Program-made: the position numbers and the translations under genes
Shown here: piece after piece, positions 23,770 through 32,414 of the stretch
Layout: each line of letters begins with the position of its first letter
How positions within the stretch are numbered: the first letter of the stretch is position 1
Notes under the pieces: generated by a model
The model's input: only the letters and a program-made list of their open reading frames with translations
Databases searched by the model: none
Told to the model about the DNA's origin: nothing
NCBI GenBank assembly: GCA_964417835.1
Contig: CAYQJD010000006.1
Location: 1 to 38,324, forward strand
Direction: 5' to 3'
Source: UMGS1124 sp964417835
GTDB lineage: Bacteria; Bacillota_I; Bacilli_A; RF39; UBA660
Length of the DNA stretch: 38,324 nt

Positions 23770-24447
23770 ATGAATAGAGGTAAATTAATTGTTATAGAAG
23801 GGACGGATTGCAGTGGTAAAGAGACTCAATCTAAATTACTAATAGAAAGATTAAAAAAAGAAGGTATTAAAATAGCTAGAAGAAGTTTTCCGATGTATGA
23901 TACTCCTACTGGGAAAATAGTAGGAGCAGATTTGCTTGGTAAACCTGCTATGGGAGAAAGTGTATTTGAAGAAAGTTTCTTAGAAATTAATCCAAAGGTT
24001 CGAGCACTTTATTATGCTGCTGATAGATTATATAATATTGAGCCAATAAAAGAAATGTTAAATAGTGGAATAAATGTTATTTTAGATCGTTATGTTACTA
24101 GTAATATGGCATATCAAGCAGCTGAATTTGAAACAAAAGAAGAAAAAATTGAAATGATGAAATGGTCTGCTAAATTAGAATATGAACTTTTAGAATTGCC
24201 AGAACCAGATTTAGTAATATTTCTATATATGCCTTATCAGTATACTATAGAACTTTTAAATAAACGTAAAAATTTACCAGATAAAAATGAAAAAGATGAA
24301 AAGCTATTAAGGAATTCTGAAATCACATATTCTTTAATGTCAGAAAAATATAATTTTGAAGTTGTTCATTGTATTAAAGATGATAAGATTAGAAGTGTAG
24401 AAAGTATAAATAATGATATATATAATATTATAAAAAATAAAATATAA
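23770..24447 (+). CDS. tmk: Thymidylate kinase (dTMP kinase)
   Basis: A 225-residue P-loop kinase making dTDP from dTMP. The P-loop is EGTDCSGKETQS (10-21), followed by SFPMYDTPTGK (39-49) and the DRY motif at LDRYVTSNMAYQ (105-116). The lid is YMPYQYTIELLNKRK... (about 154-168). Cys-Ser at 13-14 and Lys-Glu at 17-18 replace the usual xGxGKTT, and the chain is longer than typical bacterial Tmk (about 205-215), closer to variants seen in some Clostridia and archaea. No clear ribosome site sits directly before ATG 23770; it may be translated by coupling, being five bases after the previous stop. Confidence 0.85.
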   Translation: MNRGKLIVIEGTDCSGKETQSKLLIERLKKEGIKIARRSFPMYDTPTGKIVGADLLGKPAMGESVFEESFLEINPKVRALYYAADRLYNIEPIKEMLNSGINVILDRYVTSNMAYQAAEFETKEEKIEMMKWSAKLEYELLELPEPDLVIFLYMPYQYTIELLNKRKNLPDKNEKDEKLLRNSEITYSLMSEKYNFEVVHCIKDDKIRSVESINNDIYNIIKNKI

Positions 24448-24463
24448 TTATGTTTTATTTTTT
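24432..24463 (+). terminator. Terminator overlapping the end of tmk
   Basis: AAAAAATAAAA (24432-24442) pairs with TTTTATTTTTT (24453-24463), 11 AT pairs with a 10-base loop, followed by more T. The tmk stop codon (24445-24447) lies in the loop. An all-AT stem is weak, so confidence is moderate. Confidence 0.45.
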
Positions 24464-24547
24464 TTTTAAATAGATATTAAAGTTTACTTGTAAAACATAA
24501 ACTAATTATTTATAATTGAATTATGAGTAAATAGAATAGAGGTATTT

Positions 24548-25228
24548 ATGGTTTTAATTACAGGAGGATCTAGTGGATTAGGATCTGCTATTTCTTTAGT
24601 TTTTGCAAAAAATGGATATGACTTATTAATAACATATTTAAATAATGAAAAAAAATGTAGAGAATTTTCAAAACAATTGAATAAAGAATATGGTATAAAA
24701 GTTGAATGTCAAAGATTAGATATTAGAGATGAATTAGAGGTTTCTAATTTATTTAATCAATATGAAATAGATATAGTTATTAATAACGCTTCACTATCAC
24801 TTGATAATGAAATTGAAAATAAAAATTTCGAAGAATTTATGGATGTAATTAAAACTAATATTGGAGGTACATATTTAGTATGCAAGTATGCTACCAAAGC
24901 GAAATATATCATTAATTTAAGTAGCAAAGATGGAATTGATACATATAATCCAATTAGTATTGATTATTGTGCTAGTAAAGCAGCGATAATCAATATGAGT
25001 AAAAATTTTAGTTTGTATTATAGAGATAAAATTATATATTGTGTGTGCCCTGGCTGGATAAATACAGAAAGTGTTTTAGAAATGAATCCTAATTATTTGA
25101 AAAATGAAATGAATAGAATTGGACAAGTTAAGTTATTAGATAAAAATTTTGTGGCAGAAAAAATATTTATGTTAATAAATAGTAATTATGAAAGCGGAAG
25201 TGTGATTATAATTGATGAAGAAAAGTGA
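24548..25228 (+). CDS. Short-chain dehydrogenase/reductase (FabG-like)
   Basis: A 226-residue classical SDR. The cofactor site is TGGSSGLG (5-12), NNAS (79-82) is present, and the catalytic set is N104, S125, Y140 and K144 (Y-CAS-K). CPGWINTE follows as in most SDRs. The substrate is unknown; being shorter than FabG (about 246) and alone, it need not be in fatty acid synthesis. AGAGGT precedes the ATG. Its last codons overlap the next gene by 14 bases, suggesting coupled expression with the YnbB-like PLP enzyme. Confidence 0.88.
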   Translation: MVLITGGSSGLGSAISLVFAKNGYDLLITYLNNEKKCREFSKQLNKEYGIKVECQRLDIRDELEVSNLFNQYEIDIVINNASLSLDNEIENKNFEEFMDVIKTNIGGTYLVCKYATKAKYIINLSSKDGIDTYNPISIDYCASKAAIINMSKNFSLYYRDKIIYCVCPGWINTESVLEMNPNYLKNEMNRIGQVKLLDKNFVAEKIFMLINSNYESGSVIIIDEEK

Positions 25229-26450
25229 AATAATTAAATTAGTTAATAATTGTGAAAAAGAACTAACAAATCAATTTCAAAAAATAGATAAAATTTGTGA
25301 ATTAAATACTTTTAAGGTTTTAGATGCATTTAAAAATAATAAAGTTAGTGAAATTCATTTTAATACTACTACTGGTTATGGGTATGGAGACATTGGTAGA
25401 GATGTTATTGAAAAAGTTTATGCAACTATATTTAATAGTGAAGCTGCGTTAGTTAGAAATCAATTTATTAGTGCTAGTCATGCTTTGACAATTGCTTTAT
25501 TTGCATGTTTACGTCCAGGTGACACTATGTTGTCGATTACTGGGTCTTTATACGATACAATGAATGAAGTAATTGGGTTAAAAGAAAATAATAGTAGCTT
25601 AAAAAGTTTTGGAATAAACTATGAAGAAGTTGATTTAGAAAATAATGATTTTAATTATGATTCAATAAAAGAATTAATAAAAACAAATAAATATAAATTA
25701 ATATATATTCAAAGAAGTAAAGGTTATAGTACAAGAAAAAGTATTAATATTGATAAAGTTAAAAAAGTAATAGAATTAATTAAAAATATTGATAAAAATG
25801 TTATTATAATGGTAGATAATTGCTATTGTGAAATGGTATCAACAATGGAACCAACTGAAGTTGGGGCTGATTTAGCAGTTGGTTCATTAATAAAAAATTT
25901 AGGGGGAGGAATGGCCTCTAATGGAGCATATATTGTAGGAAGAAAGAATTTAATTAATTTATGTGGTGAAAGATTAACCTTACCAGGAGAAGGATTAGAA
26001 GTTGGACCAAGTTTGGGTGTAAATAAAGACTTATTAAAGGGATTATTTTTTGCCCCATCTGTGGTTGCATCAAGTTTAAAAGTATCTGTTCTTACAAGTT
26101 TAGTTATGGAAAAACTTGGATATATAGTTGAACCTAAATATAATGAAAAGAGAGTTGATATTGTTCAAAATATTATTTTTAATAATCCAGAATCTTTAAT
26201 AAAGTATTGCCAAGGTATACAAAGTGGTTCTCCAATAGACTCAAATGCTTTACCTATTCCAACAGATATGCCAGGATATGATGATAAAATTATAATGGCA
26301 AGTGGAGCTTTTACTCAAGGAAGTAGCATAGAAATTAGTTGTGATGGGCCTTTAAGAGAACCATTTATTGCTTATCAACAAGGTGGTTTAACCTATGAAA
26401 GTGGTAAATATGCTTTAATAAATGCCATTGACTTTTTATTAAATAAATAG
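25215..26450 (+). CDS. PLP-dependent enzyme, YnbB / aluminium-resistance family
   Basis: A 411-residue fold type I PLP protein of the group annotated methionine gamma-lyase or aluminium resistance protein (YnbB). HFNTTTGYGYGDIGRDVIEK (48-67), RNQFISASHALTIALF (81-96) and LRPGDTMLSITGSLYDT are signatures. D201 (VDNCY) and K227 (GSLIKNLGGG) are the likely pyridine-nitrogen and Schiff base residues. The true reaction in this family is poorly established. It overlaps the SDR gene; ATG 25215 is chosen over TTG 25212. No strong ribosome site is seen, consistent with coupling. Confidence 0.9.
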   Translation: MKKSEIIKLVNNCEKELTNQFQKIDKICELNTFKVLDAFKNNKVSEIHFNTTTGYGYGDIGRDVIEKVYATIFNSEAALVRNQFISASHALTIALFACLRPGDTMLSITGSLYDTMNEVIGLKENNSSLKSFGINYEEVDLENNDFNYDSIKELIKTNKYKLIYIQRSKGYSTRKSINIDKVKKVIELIKNIDKNVIIMVDNCYCEMVSTMEPTEVGADLAVGSLIKNLGGGMASNGAYIVGRKNLINLCGERLTLPGEGLEVGPSLGVNKDLLKGLFFAPSVVASSLKVSVLTSLVMEKLGYIVEPKYNEKRVDIVQNIIFNNPESLIKYCQGIQSGSPIDSNALPIPTDMPGYDDKIIMASGAFTQGSSIEISCDGPLREPFIAYQQGGLTYESGKYALINAIDFLLNK

Positions 26451-26457
26451 TTTAAGA

Positions 26458-26486
26458 TTGATAATTTTTATATTATAATATATACT
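26458..26486 (+). promoter_or_regulatory. Sigma-A type promoter for the duplicated-domain gene
   Basis: TTGATA (26458-26463) and TATACT (26481-26486) are 17 bases apart, leaving a leader of about 10 bases before the AAGGTGATACT-ATG start region. An internal TATAAT also occurs, so the exact start is uncertain. Confidence 0.5.
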
Positions 26487-26502
26487 TTAATAAGGTGATA
26501 CT

Positions 26503-27396
26503 ATGGCTGATATAAATAAAAAAATTATTTATTTTGGAAATGTTATAAAAAATAATTCTAATCAAAAAATGGTTGAGAATGCAAAAAAGACTTTTATTGA
26601 TTTAGTAAATATTTTATTTGAAAATAAAGAAAAGACACAAGAAGAGTGCGAAGCACTATTAAAAAGTGTCGGATTAAGTGTAGAAAATTTAAATGCTACA
26701 ATAAATAAAAAAGATGGTGTTGTTAATCCAAAAAAATCTAATGAAGTACCATCTATAAATGGAAATAATATTTCTGAAACTAAATTTAAAACAAAGGAGT
26801 TGTATATTGTTCGATATAGCGTTCCTAAAGATACAGAAAAAATCTCAGCATTTTGTAGAAATGGTGGCGAATTTGACAGGTGGTATAATGCTAATGTTTT
26901 TGTATATAAAGATTGGAAAAATCCTCAAATTAGTTTTGATACCTCATCAGACCCATATAATAGTTACACAATAAATGAAATAATAAATATTAATGAAGTT
27001 TTTTATAAAATGGGAAGACTTGATTTAGCTAATCGTGAATATGTAAGTGAGAAAGATGTAAATGAAGCTATACAATATTATAGATCTAAGAGATTTCAAG
27101 CTGGAAACCTTTATATTGCTGAATATGAAGAAGATTTTTTAAAGGCTTTTTCTTGTTTAATTTATGATGGGTTTTCTGGGGAAATGAGAGATTGGAAAAA
27201 TAATTCGATTAAGCATAGTAGGTATGATTGGAAGAAATATATTAAAAATTGTAAACCAATATCCGAAGTATTTATAGAGATGGGTCGCTTCGACTTGGTT
27301 AATAGAAAAGAATTATTAGAAGAAGATATTTGGTTAGCAATTGATTATGTTAAACAAAATGTTCTTGGTGAAAAGAAGGTAGCTAAAAAGCTATAA
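26503..27396 (+). CDS. Unknown protein with two copies of a novel ~90-residue domain
   Basis: A 297-residue, probably cytosolic protein. After an N-terminal helical part (1-70) and a linker, two modules begin with LYI at residues 100 and 203. Each starts LYI-(V/A)-x-(R/E)-Y and ends with (N/S)EVF-x-x-MGR-(L/F)-DL-(A/V)-NR-(E/K), then E-x-D-(V/I)-x-x-AI-x-Y. Module 1 has an extra FCRNGGEFDRWYNAN segment; module 2 keeps the DW-K pattern (RDWKNN, YDWKK). No Cys pair, nucleotide motif or membrane segment is seen. The start has a good AAGGTGATACT. Function unknown; it stands alone between a PLP enzyme and rpsO, with its own promoter. Confidence 0.8.
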   Translation: MADINKKIIYFGNVIKNNSNQKMVENAKKTFIDLVNILFENKEKTQEECEALLKSVGLSVENLNATINKKDGVVNPKKSNEVPSINGNNISETKFKTKELYIVRYSVPKDTEKISAFCRNGGEFDRWYNANVFVYKDWKNPQISFDTSSDPYNSYTINEIININEVFYKMGRLDLANREYVSEKDVNEAIQYYRSKRFQAGNLYIAEYEEDFLKAFSCLIYDGFSGEMRDWKNNSIKHSRYDWKKYIKNCKPISEVFIEMGRFDLVNRKELLEEDIWLAIDYVKQNVLGEKKVAKKL

Positions 27397-27403
27397 AAAA
27401 TTG

Positions 27404-27432
27404 TTGATTTTAGTTTAATTATTGTTTATAAT
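27404..27432 (+). promoter_or_regulatory. Sigma-A type promoter for rpsO
   Basis: TTGATT (27404-27409) and TATAAT (27427-27432) have a 17-base spacer. The leader of about 80 bases contains TTGGA...TCCAA, a possible small stem. S15 controls its own mRNA in many bacteria, but I cannot match a known fold here. Confidence 0.65.
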
Positions 27433-27519
27433 ATATTTGTAAAAGTTTTTACTTGGATTTAATTTACTCCAAATTATTTCTAAGTTTTAACGGTTTATTA
27501 GATATAGGAGGAAATAGTT

Positions 27520-27789
27520 ATGGCTATAACAAAAGATAGAAAAGCTGAATTAGTAAAAGAATTTGGTAAAAATGAAAAAGATACAGGAGCTACTGAAGTT
27601 CAAATAGCTATTTTAACAGAAGAAATTAATGACTTAACTGAACATTTAAAAGTTCATATTCATGATTTTCATTCTAAACGTGGGTTACTAATGAAAGTTG
27701 GTAAAAGACGTAGTTTATTAGATTATTTGAAAAAACATGATGTGGTTTCATATCGTGAATTAATTCAGAAATTAAATATAAGAAAGTAG
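27520..27789 (+). CDS. rpsO: 30S ribosomal protein S15
   Basis: An 89-residue protein of exactly family length, binding 16S rRNA helices 20-22. DTGATEVQIAILTEEINDLT (21-40) and HDFHSKRGLLMKVGKRRSLL are the signature helices. AGGAGG lies at the right distance. It is ahead of pnp, the usual neighbour, but a 330-bp stretch with a terminator and a pseudogene now separates them. Confidence 0.97.
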   Translation: MAITKDRKAELVKEFGKNEKDTGATEVQIAILTEEINDLTEHLKVHIHDFHSKRGLLMKVGKRRSLLDYLKKHDVVSYRELIQKLNIRK

Positions 27790-27815
27790 GCACTTTATTT
27801 TATAGTGTCTTTTTT
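27789..27815 (+). terminator. Terminator of rpsO
   Basis: GGCACT (27789-27794) pairs with AGTGTC (27804-27809; one G-T pair), followed by a run of T. Its first base is the last base of the rpsO stop codon. Confidence 0.8.
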
Positions 27816-28088
27816 GTGGAGATTTGATTATATATATTCAAAAGATAGAGAAAGTATAGTTCATTCAAAAGATTTTTATTTTGGACCAGTTTTACAAATT
27901 TGTGGTATAGATTATAGTAAAACAAAAAAAAGATATTTATGAAACTGATATAATACATTGCTTAGAGTAAAAGATGATGAAAAAACTTTTGAAGATATTG
28001 TATATTGTCAGGAATATATGAGTTTAAAAAACTAGTGCCTTTAAATAAATATATTGAATGTGAAAATGAACTATCTAAAGGGTTATAA
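27814..28088 (+). pseudogene. Decayed gene between rpsO and pnp
   Basis: Three frames in succession read like one broken protein: WRFDYIYSKDRESIVHSKDF... ending FGPVLQICGIDYSKTKKRYL-stop, then in another frame VKDDEKTFEDIVYCQEYMSL, then in a third LVPLNKYIECENELSKGL-stop at 28086-28088. At least one stop and two frameshifts are needed to join them. No usable start or ribosome site remains. The sequence is locally protein-like (Tyr, Asp, Lys-rich), so this is more likely a dead gene than random spacer. The family is not recognised. Confidence 0.6.
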
Positions 28089-28120
28089 TTAAAAAAATAT
28101 TATAAATTAGGATGTGTGAA

Positions 28121-30274
28121 ATGAATAAACAAATATTTGAATTAGATTTTATGGGAAGAAAACTAATTGTTGAAAGTGGAGAGTTAGCTAAACAAAGTAA
28201 TGGCGCTGTACTAGTAAGATATGAAGATACGGTAGTTCTTAGTACTGCTGTTATGAGTAATACAGTATCAACTGCGGATTTTTTTCCATTAACAGTAGTA
28301 TATAATGAAAGACTATATTCTGTAGGTAAAATACCTGGAGGATTTATTAAAAGAGAAGGAAGACCAAGTGAAAATGCTACTTTGGCAGCGCGTTTAATAG
28401 ATAGACCTATTAGACCTATGTTTGATGAAAATTTTAGAAATGAAGTTCAAGTTATTAATACTATATTATCAGTAGATCCGGATAATAGTCCAGAAATGAC
28501 TGCTTTATTTGGATCAAGTTTAGCACTTGGAATATCAAATATACCTTTTGATGGACCTGTGGCTGGAGTAATAGTTGGTAAAATAGGGAAGAAATTTATT
28601 ATAAATCCAACAAGTGAACAAATAGAAGATTGTGAACTAACATTAACTGTTGCAGGAACTGAAAATGACATTTGTATGATTGAAGCAGGTGCAAAGCAAG
28701 TTAGTGAAGAAATAATGTTGGATGCTTTGGAATTTGGTCAGAAAGCTATAAAAAAGTTATGTAAATTTCAGAAGAAAATTATTAAAGCTATAGGAAAAAA
28801 GAAAACTGAAGTAGAGCTTGCTAATATTGACCCAGAATTAGTTAAATTAGTTGAAGAGTATTCAACAAATGATATGTTAGAAGCTATCCAAATTAAAGAT
28901 AAATTAGAAAAATATGCTAAGATTGAAGAAGTTAAAAATAATACTGTTTTACATTTTAGTGAAGTTTATAAAGATGTGGAAAATTTAGAAAAACTTTTAA
29001 ATACAGTAAAAAAGATAACTGATATGATAGAAGCAAAGGAAGTCAGAAGGTTAATTACAGAAGAAAAAATTAGACCAGATGGTAGAAAGATGGATGAAAT
29101 TAGACCGCTTAGTGCAAGTATTGATCTTTTACCTAGAACTCATGGATCTGCTTTATTTACAAGAGGGCAAACCCAAGCATTATCAACAACAACACTAGGA
29201 GCGATTGGAGAACATCAAATTCTAGATGGTCTTGAAATTGAAGATACAAAACGCTTTATGTTACATTATAATTTTCCAGCATTTTCAGTAGGCGAAACAG
29301 GAAGATATGGCAGTCCTGGAAGAAGAGAGATTGGGCATGGTGCATTAGGAGAAAGAGCTTTACTTCAAGTTATTCCAAGTGAAGAAGAATTTCCTTATAC
29401 AATTCGTGTTGTAAGTGAGATTCTAGAAAGTAATGGAAGTAGCAGTCAAGCAAGTATTTGTGCAGGATGTTTAAGTTTAATGGCCGCTGGTGTGCCAATA
29501 AAGGCACCAGTTGCAGGAATTGCCATGGGACTTATAACAAAAGAAGATAAATATACAATTCTAACAGATATTCAAGGTTTAGAAGACCATATGGGAGATA
29601 TGGATTTTAAAGTTGCTGGAACAAGAAATGGTATAACTGCATTGCAAATGGATATAAAAATTAAAGGTGTTACAAGAGAAATCTTAAAAGAAGCTTTAGA
29701 TCAAGCAAAGAAAGCTAGATTGCAAATATTAGATTTGATGGAATCTATTATAAAAGAGCCACGTAAAGAGTTAAGTCCTTATGCTCCAAAAATAAAAACT
29801 ATTAATATCGATCCAGAAAAAATAAAAGATGTCATTGGTCGTGGCGGTGAAATGATTACTAAAATTATTTTAGATGCCAGTCATGTTAAATCTGTAAATG
29901 ATAAAGATGCAGTTAAAGTAGATTTAGAAGATGATGGAAGAGTAATTGTTTACCATTCTGATCAATCAATTATTGATAAAACTATTGAAATGATCGAAAA
30001 TGTCGTTAGAGTAGTAGAAGATGGCAAAATATATTTAGGTAAAGTAGTAAAATTAGAGGACTTTGGATGTTTTGTAGAATTATGGCCAGGATGTGAGGGA
30101 TTAGTACACGTTTCCCAAATAGATCATACAAGGGTAAATAAGCCAAGTGATGTACTTAAATTAGGAGATGAAATTCAAGTTAAATCCTTAGGATATGACA
30201 ATAAGGGCAGATTGAATTTATCTAGAAAAGAGGCAATTCCCAAACCTAAAAAAAAGGAAGATAAAGATGAATAA
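28121..30274 (+). CDS. pnp: Polyribonucleotide nucleotidyltransferase (PNPase)
   Basis: A 717-residue 3'-5' phosphorolytic exoribonuclease. Two RNase PH cores lie at about 1-210 and 310-540 with a helical domain between. RGQTQAL, HYNFPAFSVGETGRYGSPGRR and GDMDFKVAGTRNGITALQMD are active-site stretches in the second core. A KH domain (about 560-620, IGRGGE) and an S1 domain (about 632-703, LGKVVKLEDFGCFVEL) follow. ATG 28121 is chosen over ATG 28112, since AGGATG lies before the former at useful spacing. It overlaps the DUF1653 gene by eight bases. Confidence 0.97.
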   Translation: MNKQIFELDFMGRKLIVESGELAKQSNGAVLVRYEDTVVLSTAVMSNTVSTADFFPLTVVYNERLYSVGKIPGGFIKREGRPSENATLAARLIDRPIRPMFDENFRNEVQVINTILSVDPDNSPEMTALFGSSLALGISNIPFDGPVAGVIVGKIGKKFIINPTSEQIEDCELTLTVAGTENDICMIEAGAKQVSEEIMLDALEFGQKAIKKLCKFQKKIIKAIGKKKTEVELANIDPELVKLVEEYSTNDMLEAIQIKDKLEKYAKIEEVKNNTVLHFSEVYKDVENLEKLLNTVKKITDMIEAKEVRRLITEEKIRPDGRKMDEIRPLSASIDLLPRTHGSALFTRGQTQALSTTTLGAIGEHQILDGLEIEDTKRFMLHYNFPAFSVGETGRYGSPGRREIGHGALGERALLQVIPSEEEFPYTIRVVSEILESNGSSSQASICAGCLSLMAAGVPIKAPVAGIAMGLITKEDKYTILTDIQGLEDHMGDMDFKVAGTRNGITALQMDIKIKGVTREILKEALDQAKKARLQILDLMESIIKEPRKELSPYAPKIKTINIDPEKIKDVIGRGGEMITKIILDASHVKSVNDKDAVKVDLEDDGRVIVYHSDQSIIDKTIEMIENVVRVVEDGKIYLGKVVKLEDFGCFVELWPGCEGLVHVSQIDHTRVNKPSDVLKLGDEIQVKSLGYDNKGRLNLSRKEAIPKPKKKEDKDE

Positions 30275-30491
30275 AGATATTAAAGCAAACGATGTATATA
30301 GACATTTTAAAGGTATCTTGGTAACTATAATATGTATAGCTAAAGATAGTGAAACGTTAGAAGAATATGTTATTTATAAACATAATGATACTAATGAAAT
30401 TTGGGCAAGACCAATTAGTATGTTTTTATCTAAAGTAGATAAAGAGAAATATCCAGATGTTGAACAAGTTTATAGATTTGAAAAAATTTAA
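30267..30491 (+). CDS. DUF1653 family small protein
   Basis: A 74-residue protein with the DUF1653 pattern: YRHFKGILVTIICIAKDSET (12-31), then LEEYVIYKH, then WARPISMFLSKVD. The fold is a small beta barrel; function is not established in the literature I know. AAGGA precedes its ATG inside the last codons of pnp, so it is coupled to PNPase. A perfect terminator begins at its last stop base. Confidence 0.88.
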   Translation: MNKDIKANDVYRHFKGILVTIICIAKDSETLEEYVIYKHNDTNEIWARPISMFLSKVDKEKYPDVEQVYRFEKI

Positions 30492-30512
30492 CCATCATTT
30501 TGATGGTTTTAA
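30491..30512 (+). terminator. Terminator of the pnp unit
   Basis: ACCATCA-TTT-TGATGGT is a perfect 7-bp stem followed by TTTAATTTT. It separates pnp from the DedA gene. Confidence 0.85.
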
Positions 30513-30549
30513 TTTTATATTTCAACTCATATATTTAATGAGTGATGCT

Positions 30550-31167
30550 ATGAATAATTTTGTTATTAATATTACGAATAAATTTGGATATTGGGGAATT
30601 CTTTTTTTAATAACTGTTGAAAATATATTTCCACCGATTCCAAGTGAAGTTATATTAACATTAGGTGGCTTTATGACAAGCCAAGAAAATTGTACTCTTA
30701 ATTTATTTGGAGTAGTTATATATTCTACTTTAGGTTCTATGTTAGGTGCTATTATTTTATATTTTTTAGGTTATATATTAAATGAAGAAACACAAAAAAA
30801 GATTATAAAATCAAAATTTGGTAAAATATTATGCTTGAAAGAAAAAGATTTAGAAAATTCAGATAAATGGTTTAGTAAAAATGGGAATCTAACTGTATTA
30901 TATTGTAGATTTATTCCAATTGTAAGAAGTTTGATTTCTGTTCCTGCTGGTATGAATAAAATGAAAATAAGTATATTTTTAATATATACTTTCATAGGGT
31001 CATTTATATGGAATTTTGTATTAGTCATTTTAGGAAACTTAGTTGGAGAAAATTATATGGTTGTTGCTAATATATTTAGTAAGTATTCTAAAATAATTTT
31101 GATATTAATAATATTCTTAATAATTTATAAAATTATTAAGAAATTTAAAAATAAAAAAAATAGTTAA
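30550..31167 (+). CDS. DedA/SNARE-associated (VTT) family membrane protein
   Basis: A 205-residue protein with four to five membrane segments. ENIFPPIPSEVILTLGGFM is the reentrant signature with the conserved Glu and Pro residues, and FSKNGNLTVLYCRFIPIVRSL..PAGMNKM carries the conserved Gly, Arg and Pro of the second half. DedA proteins are membrane lipid transporters, including undecaprenyl phosphate or phosphatidylethanolamine flippases; which lipid is unknown here. GAGTGAT precedes ATG 30550, preferred to ATG 30538; a longer frame back to 30457 would run through the preceding terminator. Confidence 0.92.
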   Translation: MNNFVINITNKFGYWGILFLITVENIFPPIPSEVILTLGGFMTSQENCTLNLFGVVIYSTLGSMLGAIILYFLGYILNEETQKKIIKSKFGKILCLKEKDLENSDKWFSKNGNLTVLYCRFIPIVRSLISVPAGMNKMKISIFLIYTFIGSFIWNFVLVILGNLVGENYMVVANIFSKYSKIILILIIFLIIYKIIKKFKNKKNS

Positions 31168-31278
31168 ATTTTGATTGATATAATTAAAGAGAATTTATAA
31201 AAAAATTTTGAAAAAATATTAAATAAACTTTAATTTAATCCTATAATTTTGTATAATTAAAAATAGGTGATAAATAAT

Positions 31279-32403
31279 ATGATTTATTTAGATTATTCTG
31301 CTACTACTCCAGTGCTACCTGAAGTTTTGGATAGCTATAATAAAGTTACTACTGAATATTTTGGAAATCCTAATAGCTTACATGCATTAGGAACTAAATC
31401 AAATGAATTGCTTTCTAGTGCTATTGATCAAGTTAGTTCATTATTAAATATATCAAGAGAAGAAATTACATTTACTAGTGGTGCCACTGAAAGCAATAAT
31501 ATTGCTTTAATTGGTACTTGTTTAGCTAATAAAGATAGAGGGGACCATATTATTGTCTCAAAATTAGAACATCCAAGCATATATGGAATTTGTGATTTTT
31601 TAACTAGCATTGGATTTAAAGTTAGTTATGTTAACAATAATGAAGAAGGCGTTATAGATTTTGAAGATTTGAAAAAAAAGATGACTGCAAATACTATTTT
31701 AGTAAGTATTTGTGCAGTTAATAGTGAAACAGGTGTAAGACAACCTTTACGTACAATTAAACAAGTAATAAATAAATATAATCCCAAAATCATATTACAT
31801 TCTGATATAACTCAAGCACTAGGTAAAGTATACATTAACTTTAATGATTTTGATTTAGCTAGTGCTAGTGGACATAAGATTTTTGCTCCTAAAGGAGTTG
31901 GCTTATTTTATAAAAAAAAGAATATAAAGTGCAAAAAACTTTTATATAGTAGTGATGAATCATATCATCCAGGTACTCCAGCACTTCCTTTAATTGTAAG
32001 TTTTTCAAAAGCATTACGAATTTCACTACATGAATTAAATAAAAAAAATGAGATAGTCTTAAAGTGGAATGAAAAAATTATAAATGTTTTAAGTAAAATA
32101 GATGGAATAAAGATCAATAATAGCAAATATTGTATTCCACATATTATAAATATTAGTTTAATGGATATAAAACCAGAAACATTTATACATGCTATGGAAA
32201 AACATGAAATTTATATATCAAGTAATACTGCTTGCAGCAGTGGGAAATTATCTAGTAGTGTAATGGCTTTATATAATGATAAAAAAAGAGCTGAAACTAC
32301 AATAAGAATTAGTTTATCTTGTTTAACTAAATTGGAAGAAATTAATGTTTTTATAAATACTTTTAAAGGAGTATATGAAAAACTACATTCTTTAAATGCT
32401 TGA
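31279..32403 (+). CDS. Cysteine desulfurase (NifS/IscS family)
   Basis: A 374-residue PLP enzyme that moves sulfur from cysteine to a carrier, for Fe-S clusters or tRNA thiolation. MIYLDYSATTP, FGNPNSLHALG and FTSGATESNN are family signatures; the PLP Lys is in SASGHKIFAPKG (about 196-207) and the catalytic Cys in SNTACSSGKLS (about 316-326). There is no neighbouring iscU or thiI; in Bacillus-like order NifZ/IscS1 sits with thiI, which is not in the window. ATG 31279 follows AGGTGA. Which sulfur acceptor it serves is not decidable here. Confidence 0.93.
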   Translation: MIYLDYSATTPVLPEVLDSYNKVTTEYFGNPNSLHALGTKSNELLSSAIDQVSSLLNISREEITFTSGATESNNIALIGTCLANKDRGDHIIVSKLEHPSIYGICDFLTSIGFKVSYVNNNEEGVIDFEDLKKKMTANTILVSICAVNSETGVRQPLRTIKQVINKYNPKIILHSDITQALGKVYINFNDFDLASASGHKIFAPKGVGLFYKKKNIKCKKLLYSSDESYHPGTPALPLIVSFSKALRISLHELNKKNEIVLKWNEKIINVLSKIDGIKINNSKYCIPHIINISLMDIKPETFIHAMEKHEIYISSNTACSSGKLSSSVMALYNDKKRAETTIRISLSCLTKLEEINVFINTFKGVYEKLHSLNA

Positions 32404-32414
32404 ATGTAGTTTTT
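32378..32414. terminator. Bidirectional terminator, 13-bp perfect stem
   Basis: AAAAACTACATTC (32378-32390) and GAATGTAGTTTTT (32402-32414) are exact reverse complements. The structure contains the last codons and stop of the desulfurase gene and touches the stop of the convergent gene (32413-32415). Confidence 0.85.

Noticed and set aside
30457..30549. Longer N-terminus for the DedA protein
   Set aside because: It would run through the perfect terminator at 30491-30512 and lacks a ribosome site; ATG 30550 has GAGTGAT upstream.
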